Shown here piece by piece: positions 1-9,039 of a stretch of 64,000 nt of DNA. The stretch lies in contig NZ_JAJKFQ010000011.1 in the NCBI RefSeq assembly GCF_020966635.1, forward strand, positions 372,001-436,000, given 5' to 3'. Both the position numbers and the translations under genes were made by a program. The notes below the pieces were generated by a model. The model was not told the origin of the DNA, did no database searches, and saw only the letters and a program-made list of their open reading frames with translations. The stretch is from Stieleria sp. JC731 (GTDB taxonomy: Bacteria > Planctomycetota > Planctomycetia > Pirellulales > Pirellulaceae). The first letter of the stretch is position 1; each line of letters starts with the position of its first letter.

Positions 1-918
1 TTCATGTCCAATGTCTTGGATCGTGCTGGGCCAGGTCTGTTCGCAAGAATGCTCTGGCCATTCCCATCGTTGACGCATCACACGGGATTGCTTTGGGAGT
101 TGTTAGGCCCGATTCAGCTGTCGGCGTTACTTCTGGCGATCATCTTCGGAACGGTCTATGTCGCTCGGCGTTTTAGGACTGTTCCTGTGCTAACGAAACC
201 AACAGAGGCTATTGGCGAAGATGCGGGGGTGCACGATACGGAGACAAGCTTCGAACAACGACAACCCAAGCGGCTGCAAATCTTTATCGTGGCAACATTC
301 TATGCATGGTCAAGCTTGTTTTTGACCGCCACTGCTGCCGGACGCCATCCAAGCCAACTGTATTGGCTCTATGCGTTCATTTGGTGCATGCTATTCGGAG
401 CGATCGCCCTGGATGAAGTTGTTCATCGTGTGCTTGCACTGAGGTCAGAACAGCAGCATGTGGCTGGTAAAGTTTATGCGGTAACGTCAATCGGTTTGGT
501 GTTATGCATCGCGATCGTTTTGCCCGGGGGAGGTTTTCGAACCTGGCTAACCTATGTCACCCATTGGAAAGACCCACGTTATCACGGCCAGCGATTCATA
601 GCAGAGGTGCTTGAACAGATACCGCAAGGTGCGGTCTGTTACGTCGATGTCAGCTATGTCTTTGATGTTTACTTGAGCGGACGGCCGACGATCCTTTGTG
701 CAAATCGTGAAGGAATGTGGGGCGATGAAGAATTGCACTATGATTGCTTGTTGTTGGCTTGGGAGGGCGACGATGGCGATTGGGCCAATCACTACGAAGC
801 CATGTTTGTCAAGCAATTTGGTTCACAAGCTTCGCCGCAAAATTGCTACGTCGACTTGTTTGTGCCGCTAATTCAGCTGAAAGATTCGACGCTCAAAAAA
901 CCTGAAGCAATCAATTGA
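1..918 (+). CDS. C-terminal part of a membrane protein, glycosyltransferase-39-like (5' end outside window)
   Basis: The reading frame is open to the left edge, so this is probably the end of a longer gene; an ATG at position 4 is available but is not evidence of a true start. Several hydrophobic segments are visible (about residues 39-53, 93-110, 118-135 and 157-172), followed by a soluble tail of roughly 130 residues rich in aromatic and acidic residues. The arrangement of membrane helices followed by a soluble extracytoplasmic domain resembles the C-terminus of dolichyl-phosphate-mannose or ArnT-type glycosyltransferases, which use lipid-linked sugar donors. That family call is an inference from topology and the GRHPSQLY-type loop, not from a catalytic motif, because the N-terminal catalytic Asp loop would lie outside the window. 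Confidence 0.55.
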   Translation, partial: FMSNVLDRAGPGLFARMLWPFPSLTHHTGLLWELLGPIQLSALLLAIIFGTVYVARRFRTVPVLTKPTEAIGEDAGVHDTETSFEQRQPKRLQIFIVATFYAWSSLFLTATAAGRHPSQLYWLYAFIWCMLFGAIALDEVVHRVLALRSEQQHVAGKVYAVTSIGLVLCIAIVLPGGGFRTWLTYVTHWKDPRYHGQRFIAEVLEQIPQGAVCYVDVSYVFDVYLSGRPTILCANREGMWGDEELHYDCLLLAWEGDDGDWANHYEAMFVKQFGSQASPQNCYVDLFVPLIQLKDSTLKKPEAIN

Positions 919-1068
919 TTCGAGGCACACTTTGTACGTTGTTCGACAAATCCGCTGTCCCGAACAAGAACATGGATCAGGATTCAACCCACGGGTGAAT
1001 CGAACAAGTAGAATACGAGTCTCTATTTCATATTGACTCAGATCTTCGGTCGAACGGTTGGTGCGAGC

Positions 1069-3045
1069 ATGCGTTCCATTATGAAAAGTGCAATTTGGAT
1101 TTCCGTTGTATTGCTAGTGACCTTCACGCTCGGCGCCCGCGAGAGTGCGGCTCAAGAGGTGAGAACTTGGGCGGATTCGAGCGGGCGATTCAAGTTGCCG
1201 GCGACATTGATCGAGGTCAAAGACGGTACCGTATTTCTAAAGCGAACTGACGGTCAGACGGTAAAAGTGCCGCTGGATCGGCTAAGTCCATCGGACCAGC
1301 AGTACCTTCGGGGACTTGAAAATCCTTTCGAAATGGTGGCGGAAGATTCCAAGACGACGCTACAGCCCTCTGCCAGCCGACCTTCTTCAACGCCACCACA
1401 AACGGTATCTGGTTCCGCAGACAATTCGAACGAGGCCACCACGGGGCTCGCTGTCTGGGGGAATCCGCCAGAAGTCCGTTGGACCGGAGTGAAAGAACTT
1501 GACGAAGGTTTCGGCGATCAGCAGTGGACCTACCAGCCCGTTGAAAACACGCTTAGTTTCGAGCCGAAACCCGCGTCTGTGCCTGAGAAGAAAAACTTTT
1601 TCGAGGGCATGAGGCGACTGCAGGTCAATCCGGTCAACGGAACTTGCGTTGCTGGGTACACCTGGACCTTCAGTACTCCGGAACATGTCAGTCGCATCTC
1701 GCTGGTAGATCTAAAGACGGGACAGTCTCGGAACAGCGAATTGGTCACTTGCAATATGTGCCCGCTAGCGGTCCTGCAAGACGGCGAGACTGTTCTGATG
1801 CAAGGGACTGGGCGTGAACGCGAGGGATATGAAACAGGAGATCAACTACAGCTTTGGAAGTTCAACGGTACCAAGATCGCTCGATCGGGCATCTGGATTC
1901 CATTTCCAAGTGAGAAAAAGGCGTTCGGCAAAACTGTGAACGCCCAGGTTTCGCAGGCGTTTCCAATCGCAAACAACCGGATCATCTTGCTCGCCGACAA
2001 TGGGCACTTGGCGTGTTTTGATCTTGGGACCTTAAGCCCACAATGGCATTTTCAACTATCGCAAAACCGCGCGATCACGATGACCGTGGATCATCAGCAG
2101 ATGTTCGTTCTCAATGAACGTCGATTGCTGCATGTCGACCCTCTGACTGGTGACGTCAAAGGTTCATTGACGTTGGAAGGTGAGCCACGGATGGGCTGGA
2201 CGAAAATCCGTTTGAATCCGACTGGTGAGCGAATGTTGATTTCGTACGTCAATCATTTGCGAGTGATCGATCTGGTCGATGGTAAGACTTTAGATGAGTA
2301 CGCAACTGCTGGCGGAGCACCCTTGTCACCGAATGGTTTGGGGTACCCTGCCGATGACTATGCGCTGCTAAATAATCACCTGTTGTTCCACATACCATCG
2401 CGCATCACGCTTTGCGACTACAAGGACGCGGCGTCGATTGAAACGGTCGGGGGCCTGGCGTTCGTTGGCATTTTGTCCGACCGCGGCGGAAGAATCGTTC
2501 CTTTAAAACTTCCGCATCCAGAAGCGGAGACGATGTTGAAACAGGCTGTTGATGATCCCAGCGTATTTTTGATGTACCCGGGAGTCCAGGTTTCGTTGGA
2601 TGTGTCCGACGTGCCCGCAGCCTATCGCGCCGAAGCCGAGAGTGGTCTCCGAGAGGCGATCGGTACCGCCGGATACCGGTTTGCAAAATCAGCGAATTTG
2701 CAAATCAAAGCGGCGGTCACTGGTCCGGTTCAGGAAGCGGTTTCGTATATCGCCAGAGGGGCCTATATCGCGAACAAGTACACGACAACGGTTGAGATTC
2801 GCTTCAACGGAGAAAAGGTTTGGAGCCGATCGTCAAGCAACATCCCCGGCGTGTTGATGACGAAGCGTGGGCAATCGATTCAAGAGAAACTCGATGAGCT
2901 TGGTCGGTCACCCAACGTCGGATTCTTCAAGTCGATTCCCTTGCCAAAATTGCTTCAAAAACCGACCAGCAACGGCAGCGGCAATCAGCAAAATGCCCTG
3001 ATGGTGTCGAAGTTTACGATGCAAGGGATTGTGGATTCGAAGTGA
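1069..3045 (+). CDS. Secreted SHD1-domain protein with beta-propeller-like region
   Basis: The frame extends upstream to a TTG at 1033, but the ATG codons at 1069 and 1081 give a proper signal peptide (MKSAIWISVVLLVTFTLG, cleavage near AAQ), so a start at 1069 is preferred. Immediately after the signal peptide is an SHD1 (SLA1 homology 1) domain: RTWADSSGRFKLPATLIE, a GTVFLKRTDGQTVKVPLDRL stretch and LSPSDQQYL. SHD1 domains are very common in exported planctomycete proteins. The middle, about residues 140-470, has repeated strand patterns such as LVDLKTGQS, CFDLGTL and VDPLTGDVKGSL, suggesting a WD40/PQQ-like propeller. The last 150 residues form a separate alpha/beta domain I do not recognise. 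Function is unknown; extracytoplasmic location is well supported. Confidence 0.9.
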   Translation: MRSIMKSAIWISVVLLVTFTLGARESAAQEVRTWADSSGRFKLPATLIEVKDGTVFLKRTDGQTVKVPLDRLSPSDQQYLRGLENPFEMVAEDSKTTLQPSASRPSSTPPQTVSGSADNSNEATTGLAVWGNPPEVRWTGVKELDEGFGDQQWTYQPVENTLSFEPKPASVPEKKNFFEGMRRLQVNPVNGTCVAGYTWTFSTPEHVSRISLVDLKTGQSRNSELVTCNMCPLAVLQDGETVLMQGTGREREGYETGDQLQLWKFNGTKIARSGIWIPFPSEKKAFGKTVNAQVSQAFPIANNRIILLADNGHLACFDLGTLSPQWHFQLSQNRAITMTVDHQQMFVLNERRLLHVDPLTGDVKGSLTLEGEPRMGWTKIRLNPTGERMLISYVNHLRVIDLVDGKTLDEYATAGGAPLSPNGLGYPADDYALLNNHLLFHIPSRITLCDYKDAASIETVGGLAFVGILSDRGGRIVPLKLPHPEAETMLKQAVDDPSVFLMYPGVQVSLDVSDVPAAYRAEAESGLREAIGTAGYRFAKSANLQIKAAVTGPVQEAVSYIARGAYIANKYTTTVEIRFNGEKVWSRSSSNIPGVLMTKRGQSIQEKLDELGRSPNVGFFKSIPLPKLLQKPTSNGSGNQQNALMVSKFTMQGIVDSK

Positions 3046-3100
3046 TGAGTCTTGTTGGGGAAGGTGCCTGGGCGTGCATATGTCGATTGTTTGAAACTCT

Positions 3101-3693
3101 GAGCCGTGCGGCGTTAGCCGCGGTTAGGTGATTAACACTGCAGAATTTCATCAACCGTCGCTAGCGCGATAACGGCTCAGTTTGAGTCTGGTATGAGCCG
3201 CCCGGCGTTCGCCGCGGTTAGGTGACTAATACTGCAGAGTTTCATCAACCGTCGCTAGCCCGATAACGGTTCAGTTTGAATTTGGTATGAGCCGCACGGC
3301 GTTAGCCGCGGTTAAGTGATTGGCAGTGCAGAGTTTCATCAACCGTCGCTAGCGCGATAACGGCTCAGTTCGAATCCGCTATGAGCCGTACGGCGCTAGC
3401 CGCGGTTAAGTGGCTAACAGTGCAGAGTTTCATCAACCACCGCTAGCGCGACAACGGCTCAGTTTGGATCTTGTATGAGCCGCACGGCGTTAGCCGCGGT
3501 TAGGTGACTAACAGTGCCAAGTTTCATCAACCGTCGCTAGCGCGATAACGGCTCAGTTTGAATCCGGTATGAGCCGTACGGCGTTAGCCGCGGTTAGGTG
3601 ACTAACAGTGCAGAGTTTCATCAACCGTCGCTAGTGCGATAACGGATCAGCATCACAAACTAACCTGAGCCGTAATCGCGCTAGCGACGGTTG
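3101..3693. repeat. Array of six 94-bp tandem repeats, each an imperfect inverted repeat, closed by a 29-bp hairpin
   Basis: Units begin with gagccg at 3101, 3195, 3289, 3383, 3477 and 3571, an exact 94-bp period. Each unit has a left arm (gagccg, then gcgttagccgcggtt), about 35 nt of spacer, and a right arm (caaccgtcgctagcgcgat, then aacggctcag) that is the approximate reverse complement of the left. After the sixth right arm (3622-3650) comes a 14-nt loop, then an inverted copy of the right arm (3665-3693); these two pair over 29 nt with three mismatches. The array fills the gap between two convergent genes (stops at 3045 and 3828). Units differ by scattered substitutions, so the array is not a recent perfect expansion. 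A terminator or REP/BIME-like role is inferred. Confidence 0.9.
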
Positions 3694-3827
3694 TATGGTT
3701 GTTGCCTTTCTGCGGGCGGAACCTGTGGGACCTTTGATGCGAGGCAGGAGCTTCTCACGAGAATGGATACATCGTTCTGCGGACGATCAACTATCGAACT
3801 CTTTGAAGTTCGATTCGTCGGCAGCGC

Positions 3828-4850
3828 TCAATAGGACTTCTTTGCCCGCTTCTCGGTCAGGATTTGATCCAAGACACTGATGACTTGACTGCTTCCAACT
3901 TCCATGTCCTCAAGAGCATCGGCGATTGATGGATCGTCTGTCGAAATTGGAGTGGAAAGAAGTTCAAATACTCGCTTCGTACCTTGATGAACCTGAGCGT
4001 GTGGTGCTTCGAGCTTTTTATAGGAGAACGTCGACGAGAATGTCGCTTGCCCTTCCCCGTCGTAATACCACTTGCCGAGTCGGCAATTGTGGCAGTCGAC
4101 AAAGTCGAAGATGGGCTCTCCTTCGAGAACACTTAGATACGTGTTGACTTTCCAAACGATGTGGTCCAGCTTCGCCAGACTCATAAAGACGATATCGTTC
4201 GCGGCTGATACCTGAATCGTCGATTCGACGTTGCCTTTGTTGGTCTGAAGGACACGGTCATTGAGGTGTGAAACGGTATCGCGAATATGATCGCTCCGCT
4301 CATCGAGTTCTCGCACACGATCAGCAACAACCGTTGATTTTTCTAGAATCTGTTCGATCGATGTGGCGATATTCTTAACCGCGCTACTGGTTTGACTGGA
4401 TAGGTTTTTAACTTCGCCAGCGACTACCGCAAACCCTTTGCCGGCTTCACCTGCTCGTGCCGCTTCGATCGTCGCGTTTAATGCCAAGAGGTTGGTTTGG
4501 CATGCAACGTCTTCAATCAATTCGACGAACATCCGCATTCCGATCAGTTGCCGATCGGTTTGTTCGACAAGCGAACGCATGTCCGTCACTGCGTTTGAGA
4601 ATTCATCTGTCGCTGAGCGGATCGATTCAGATTCATGCGCCAGTTGTGAGCAGTTCTCTTCAATTCGACGGCAGTTTTCGATGTTTTGAATATTGACTGA
4701 AACAGCGTCCGCCAATCCCGACTGAATATTCGACAACCCCGCACGAAGCTGGAGATTTTCGTTCTTCAAGATCTCGATTAAACGATCGTTGTTTGTCTCT
4801 TCAACCAAATCAGCGTCATGGATGACTTGGCGTTTTTTGACAAGAAACAT
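3828..4850 (-). CDS. Soluble methyl-accepting chemotaxis protein with C-terminal CZB zinc-sensing domain
   Basis: The central region carries the highly conserved chemoreceptor hairpin tip ([20 protein letters not shown], then [18 protein letters not shown]), which contacts CheA and CheW. No transmembrane helix is visible, so this is a cytoplasmic receptor. The C-terminal part has CZB (chemoreceptor zinc-binding) features: LDHIVWK, the [11 protein letters not shown] motif near residue 250, and a later His in [12 protein letters not shown] domains bind zinc through three His and one Cys. The frame extends to 4970, but the ATG at 4850 ([15 protein letters not shown]) removes a non-conserved Arg-rich leader and begins just before the coiled coil, so I use it. 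It is transcribed towards the 94-bp repeat array. Probable role: zinc or redox-linked input to a chemosensory array. Confidence 0.93.
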   Translation of the reverse strand: MFLVKKRQVIHDADLVEETNNDRLIEILKNENLQLRAGLSNIQSGLADAVSVNIQNIENCRRIEENCSQLAHESESIRSATDEFSNAVTDMRSLVEQTDRQLIGMRMFVELIEDVACQTNLLALNATIEAARAGEAGKGFAVVAGEVKNLSSQTSSAVKNIATSIEQILEKSTVVADRVRELDERSDHIRDTVSHLNDRVLQTNKGNVESTIQVSAANDIVFMSLAKLDHIVWKVNTYLSVLEGEPIFDFVDCHNCRLGKWYYDGEGQATFSSTFSYKKLEAPHAQVHQGTKRVFELLSTPISTDDPSIADALEDMEVGSSQVISVLDQILTEKRAKKSY

Positions 4851-5073
4851 GTCCCGTGCTGTCCCAGCGTTTCTGTAGTTGTCAGTCCTCGCAATGCCGA
4901 ACGCTAGAATGCGGTTTACTGGGTGAAGGAAATTCCTCGTCGATCTCGCGGGGATTTTGCGTCTTTTCAAGGGCTATCGGTTGCCAACGATGATTGACGC
5001 CAACGCACGGAGTCGGTTGTCCCTCATTTGTCTTTATGCGTAAAAAGCTGTCATGTAACCGACATTCGGAGGG

Positions 5074-5718
5074 TTAATCGCCGGTCTCATTGCTCGTCTG
5101 GTTGGATGAGCCGAGGTTCCAGGAATCCACTTTACCACCGTACTTGTTGGCGATCGATGCAAGCTTGGCTTCGGCTTCGTTGACCGATTCCAGAGTTAGT
5201 AGCAGAGTGGCTTCAAGATCCAATCGATAACAACACAGAGACTCGTCGTACTGGCTGTCCTTGACTTGGAATCGCAAGTCGCGAGCATGCCCAGACAATA
5301 GCCGCACATCGGTGTCCGAAGGTAGTAACAGTCGGAATTGGAGGGGCCAAGGAGTGGATTGATCGATGCCGGTCGAGAAAAGCTTTGTTAGCTGCCTACG
5401 GTTCCGTTCGATATTTGCGTTTGTCAGTCCATCGATTTTGATAATCGTCAGCCCCAAACGTCCGGCCACAAAGCGTAGTGCGAGAAACGTGATGGTTGTA
5501 CAACCGATGATGACAAAAGCAAAAACCAATCCTTTCCCGAGGCTACCCATGTCATCTCGCACTACGAAGGATCTGGCCAGGTAGGCGACACCGCCTCCAC
5601 AGATGAGCGAGATGAAACTGACGGTCCACCCCGTGATCGAAAGTCGACTGAAATCAATGTCCAATTCGTTGATCGACGTACCGATCCTTTCAGCCATGTC
5701 AGGGCGACGATTCATCAT
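5074..5718 (-). CDS. Hypothetical membrane protein with two transmembrane helices
   Basis: A 214-residue protein of unknown function. Two hydrophobic segments lie at about residues 30-50 and 63-84 (WTVSFISLICGGGVAYLA; LVFAFVIIGCTTITFLAL), followed by a soluble C-terminal domain of about 125 residues that looks like an alpha/beta ferredoxin-like fold (RLDLEATLLLTLESVNEAEAK resembles a regulator-type strand-helix unit). The start at 5718 (MMNRRPDM) allows a second Met one codon later. It lies 223 bp upstream of the chemoreceptor on the same strand, so co-transcription is possible but not shown. No catalytic motif is visible. Confidence 0.75.
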   Translation of the reverse strand: MMNRRPDMAERIGTSINELDIDFSRLSITGWTVSFISLICGGGVAYLARSFVVRDDMGSLGKGLVFAFVIIGCTTITFLALRFVAGRLGLTIIKIDGLTNANIERNRRQLTKLFSTGIDQSTPWPLQFRLLLPSDTDVRLLSGHARDLRFQVKDSQYDESLCCYRLDLEATLLLTLESVNEAEAKLASIANKYGGKVDSWNLGSSNQTSNETGD

Positions 5719-5724
5719 TTACGC

Positions 5725-5982
5725 TCACAGGAAAAGATCGTGAGCAGCGTATAGTCGCTGCGGAACAGTTTCGTAGGTTGCTTGCCGTATTTGTCTTGTC
5801 GTTTCGGCGAATTGGTCAGTGACATTTTGCGGCAAACCAATCATAACAGCGATCCGATTTTTCGGCTTAAGTTGAAACGCATCTTGAAATGCCAATGTCC
5901 GTTGCTTTCTCGATGCGGTTTTGACACTCGGCGAGTTAGTCCGATTGCCAGAAGTTGCTAAAAATTCATTGTCCTGCCTCAA
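5725..5982 (-). CDS. Doubtful small ORF, 85 residues
   Basis: An 85-codon ORF ending 6 bp before the start of the membrane protein on the same strand, in a spacing compatible with an operon. It has no signal peptide, no membrane segment and no motif I recognise, and is rich in Thr, Gln and Arg. Its 5' end lies only 18 bp from the preferred start of the divergent GH99-like gene. It could equally be a chance ORF in an intergenic region. Confidence 0.25.
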   Translation of the reverse strand: MRQDNEFLATSGNRTNSPSVKTASRKQRTLAFQDAFQLKPKNRIAVMIGLPQNVTDQFAETTRQIRQATYETVPQRLYAAHDLFL

Positions 5983-5999
5983 ATCCCACCTTCACTGTG

Positions 6000-7268
6000 A
6001 TGTGTTTTTCTCGTTTGTGCTATCCACTTCGGCTAGTTGTATCGTCGTTCGCATGGATAGCGTTTTTTCATGTGCCTGCAATCGCGCAGGACGCACCGCC
6101 AGTTTCAGCATCGTTGGGTAGCAACGATGTTGTGGACGCATCCACGCTGACAGGCAAAGTCATGGTGGGGTATCAGGGGTGGTTCAACTGCGAAGGCGAT
6201 GGGGCCGATTTGGGTTGGAAGCACTGGACACGCCGCAGGGGTCTGCCGTCGCCAACAAATATTACTGTGGATTTGTGGCCGGACCTTTCGGAGATGGATG
6301 CCGATGAACGGTATGCCACAGAATTCAAAAACCAAGATGGCAATCCGGCAGAAGTTTTCAGCAGTTACAATCGAAAAACGGTTCTCCGTCACTTCGGTTG
6401 GATGAAGGACTATGGAATCGATGGAGCGTTCGTTCAGCGATTTGCCAACCAGTTGCAAAATCGGCGGCTGAAGCATCACGTCGATGTCGTGCTATCGCAT
6501 GTTCGTGAGGGTGCGAAGCAATCGGGGCGAACCTACGCGGTGATGTATGACTTGAGCGGGTTAGGTGCCGGTGATGTGAAACGGGTCGCCGAGGATTGGA
6601 AGCGTTTGCAGACTGAAGAGAACATCAGCGCTGACGCGGGTTACCTTCATCACGAAGGAAAGCCGTTGGTCTCCATTTGGGGCATTGGCTTCAGTGACAA
6701 TCGGCCGTATTCACCGCAAGAATGTTTGCAGTTGGTCGAAGAGTTAAAGTCAGCTGGTTGCGCGGTGATGTTGGGAGTGCCGTCATATTGGCGTGACGGA
6801 ACTCGCGATGCGATCGGTGACCCGATCTTGCACCAAATCATTAAGCTCGCCGATGTCGTTAGCCCTTGGACGATCGGCAGGTATCAATCGCCACGCCAAG
6901 CAGAGCGTCACGCAGAACAAGTCTGGCGTTTGGATCGGGAGTGGTTGGAAGCCGAAGGCATCGATTTTCTACCGGTCGCTTTTCCCGGGTTCAGTTGGCG
7001 AAACTTGCATGGTGGTCAGCTGAACCAAATCCCTCGTTTGAAAGGTGATTTTTATTGGTCTCAGATCACCGCCGCGAAAGATGTCGGTTGCAAGATGCTG
7101 TATGTGGCGATGTTCGATGAGGTGGATGAGGCAACGGCAATTTTCAAATGCACGAATGATCCGCCTGTCACAGAAGAGTCACAGTTCATTACGTACGAAG
7201 GGTTGCCAAGCGACCACTATCTAAAATTGACCGGGCAAGCAGCGGAATTGTTCCGCGATGCGAAGTAA
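6000..7268 (+). CDS. Secreted GH99/GH71-like glycoside hydrolase
   Basis: After a signal peptide (MCFSRLCYPLRLVVSSFAW, cleavage near AIAQ) the mature protein opens with GKVMVGYQGWFNCEGDG, followed by a WPDLSEM segment, GWMKDYGIDGAFVQRF, and later VVSPWTIGRYQ and MLYVAMFDEVDEATAIFK. This pattern is typical of the GH99-like/GH71-like TIM-barrel proteins found in Bacteroidetes and planctomycetes, often annotated as xylosidase/arabinosidase or endo-mannosidase-like. The E and D of the FDEVDEA segment are candidates for catalytic residues. The frame extends to 5955, but the ATG at 6000 places the signal peptide at the N-terminus. Predicted role: extracytoplasmic attack on an alpha-linked polysaccharide; the substrate cannot be deduced. 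Confidence 0.88.
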   Translation: MCFSRLCYPLRLVVSSFAWIAFFHVPAIAQDAPPVSASLGSNDVVDASTLTGKVMVGYQGWFNCEGDGADLGWKHWTRRRGLPSPTNITVDLWPDLSEMDADERYATEFKNQDGNPAEVFSSYNRKTVLRHFGWMKDYGIDGAFVQRFANQLQNRRLKHHVDVVLSHVREGAKQSGRTYAVMYDLSGLGAGDVKRVAEDWKRLQTEENISADAGYLHHEGKPLVSIWGIGFSDNRPYSPQECLQLVEELKSAGCAVMLGVPSYWRDGTRDAIGDPILHQIIKLADVVSPWTIGRYQSPRQAERHAEQVWRLDREWLEAEGIDFLPVAFPGFSWRNLHGGQLNQIPRLKGDFYWSQITAAKDVGCKMLYVAMFDEVDEATAIFKCTNDPPVTEESQFITYEGLPSDHYLKLTGQAAELFRDAK

Positions 7269-7283
7269 GTGCGGATCGCAATG

Positions 7284-7353
7284 AACCGCGCTATCGCAAT
7301 GAGGTCTCAGTTCACCTATCAGATACTGAGCCGTTTTGGCGATAGCCACGGTT
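7284..7353. repeat. Single diverged copy of the gagccg inverted-repeat family between convergent genes
   Basis: aaccgcgctatcgcaatgag at 7284 with ctcag ending at 7310 pairs with ctgagccgttttggcgatag starting at 7326 and cacggtt ending at 7353. It follows a stop codon by 15 bp (7268) and precedes the converging stop at 7408. The usual core gctagc has become ctatcgc on one arm and gcgatag on the other, so base pairing is kept although the sequence changed. A hairpin acting as a shared terminator is inferred. Confidence 0.7.
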
Positions 7354-7407
7354 CTGGCACGACACTAATCAGCGAGATCAAGTCAATCTCACCCAACTGG
7401 AAATCGT

Positions 7408-9039
7408 CTAGCCAACCAATTCAAGGATGGCCTGGTCGGTTGCTTCGTTATTGCTTTCGGCATCGAACTTTGCGATCACCTCTTGTGCCACGATCGCACC
7501 GAATGCGTAAGCACTGTCGTAGTTTTCAGCCGTAATGATGTTTCCATCAACAATCACATCGTCTGCGACCGTATTCGCATCACCGATTGATCCGCTTGCC
7601 ACCTGAGTGGCCCCGTTCGATTCGATATGATCGCGAGTGGCTTGAACTTCACCTCCATCAGCACTTGGCAGTGTTCCGGCCCAGGATGATACCGTGTGTC
7701 CATCGATGGGGCTGACGCCGTCGACTCGAGCCCACGCCAACACCGTTACTCCGTTACAGATCGCGGCGACGTGTTTATCTTGGGCAACGAAGTCGTTGAT
7801 CACGTCGTTGACGATCTGTTTGGTTGTTTCGTCACCTTGGTAGTTCCCGTTGTCGTAGGTGCCTTCGAATCCATATTGATAACTCGCCGCCCCATAGCCA
7901 CCGATGAAGACAATGGTGGAGTAGTCTTCGGCGTTGACATCCGAAAGTGCAAGGTCTGGTTCGACGTTCGGTTCGCGTCCTTCAACGACGGATATCGCAT
8001 GTGGTGTGGCTGTTTCAGTGGTTGCTGCCGCGACGACGACCTCCAGTCCTGCAGCTTCGATTGACTCGCGCGATTCGTAGTATTCCCGGTGATAAAAGTC
8101 TTGGTTGGCGATCACCATGAGGACGGGTTTGGGCTCTGTTTCATCCTCCGTACCGCCATCATCATCGTTTGGGCGGCTGGTGAAATCGTCAATGACTTCG
8201 CGGGCGACCACCGTACCGAAGTAGCTGGCCGAATTGTAGTTTTGTGCGGTGATGATCTTTCCGTCGATAAACACATCGTCCGTGGATGTGGAGGTGTCAC
8301 CAATCGAGTTGGCCGGAAGCATCGTTGCCCCCTGGCGTTCGATCTGTCCGCGTGATGATTCACCAACACCATCGGCCCCCGGCGCGGCACCATTCCAGGC
8401 GGTAACGGTGCGATCTTGCAGTAGGCTTTCGCCATCAACATCGGCAAATGCCAAAACGGATACACCGTAGCAGACAGCGGCGACGTGCTTGTCTTGTTCG
8501 ACAAACGCATTGACTAAATCATTGACAACGACTTTCAGGTCGCGTGTCCCGTTGTAAGCACTGTTGTGATAGGTGCCTTCAAAACCATATTGGTACTGTG
8601 CCATTCCCCAGCCGCCGGAGAAAACGATCGCGGAAAAGTCGTTCGCATTGGCATCGCTGAGGGCCAGATCGGGGACAACGAAACCTCCGTCGCTGCCCTG
8701 TCCCGAGCGGGCGTGTGGACGGGCGACCTCGGTCGTGGTGGCGGCCACAACGACCTCAAGGCCGGCGGCTTCCAGCGATGCTCGGGTGTCGGCGTAGTCC
8801 TGATACCAGAAATCTTGATTCGAGATAACCATCAGGACCGGTGAGGGGCCGTCGGCACTGGCCGAGCTATCGTTCGTTGTTGCCACGACGCTGATTTCCG
8901 AAGCGACGGCTGACTCGATAAACGCATCCGGCAAAAGTTCAAAACCGTCCGCAGCCATCAGGCAACGGGCTTCGGTGTTTTCAAAAGTGAGCCGACGAGA
9001 GGTCTTGGGGCGACGGTGACGAGTTGATCGAAAAGACAT
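7408..9039 (-). CDS. Surface protein with two tandem DJ-1/PfpI (class I glutamine amidotransferase-like) domains
   Basis: Two homologous halves, about residues 67-287 and 305-530, each contain a PfpI-type domain: PVLMVISNQDFWYQDY and PVLMVIANQDFYHREY open the halves, LEVVVAA follows, and the nucleophile elbow is AAVCYGVSVLA (Cys190) and AAICNGVTVLA (Cys428). Both halves keep the Cys. The first 32 residues are basic and contain RRLTFENTEARCLMAADG, which resembles the planctomycete N-terminal segment usually written as LEPR followed by LL and AAD in large extracellular proteins; export is therefore likely although no classical signal peptide is seen. Asp-rich linkers separate the domains. DJ-1/PfpI relatives include glyoxalases, proteases and chaperones; the exact activity is not predictable. 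It is transcribed towards the repeat at 7284. Confidence 0.85.
   Translation of the reverse strand: MSFRSTRHRRPKTSRRLTFENTEARCLMAADGFELLPDAFIESAVASEISVVATTNDSSASADGPSPVLMVISNQDFWYQDYADTRASLEAAGLEVVVAATTTEVARPHARSGQGSDGGFVVPDLALSDANANDFSAIVFSGGWGMAQYQYGFEGTYHNSAYNGTRDLKVVVNDLVNAFVEQDKHVAAVCYGVSVLAFADVDGESLLQDRTVTAWNGAAPGADGVGESSRGQIERQGATMLPANSIGDTSTSTDDVFIDGKIITAQNYNSASYFGTVVAREVIDDFTSRPNDDDGGTEDETEPKPVLMVIANQDFYHREYYESRESIEAAGLEVVVAAATTETATPHAISVVEGREPNVEPDLALSDVNAEDYSTIVFIGGYGAASYQYGFEGTYDNGNYQGDETTKQIVNDVINDFVAQDKHVAAICNGVTVLAWARVDGVSPIDGHTVSSWAGTLPSADGGEVQATRDHIESNGATQVASGSIGDANTVADDVIVDGNIITAENYDSAYAFGAIVAQEVIAKFDAESNNEATDQAILELVG

Noticed and set aside
3101-3693. A regular array resembling CRISPR.
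   Set aside because: The whole 94-bp unit is conserved, with no short repeat/unique spacer alternation and no cas genes.
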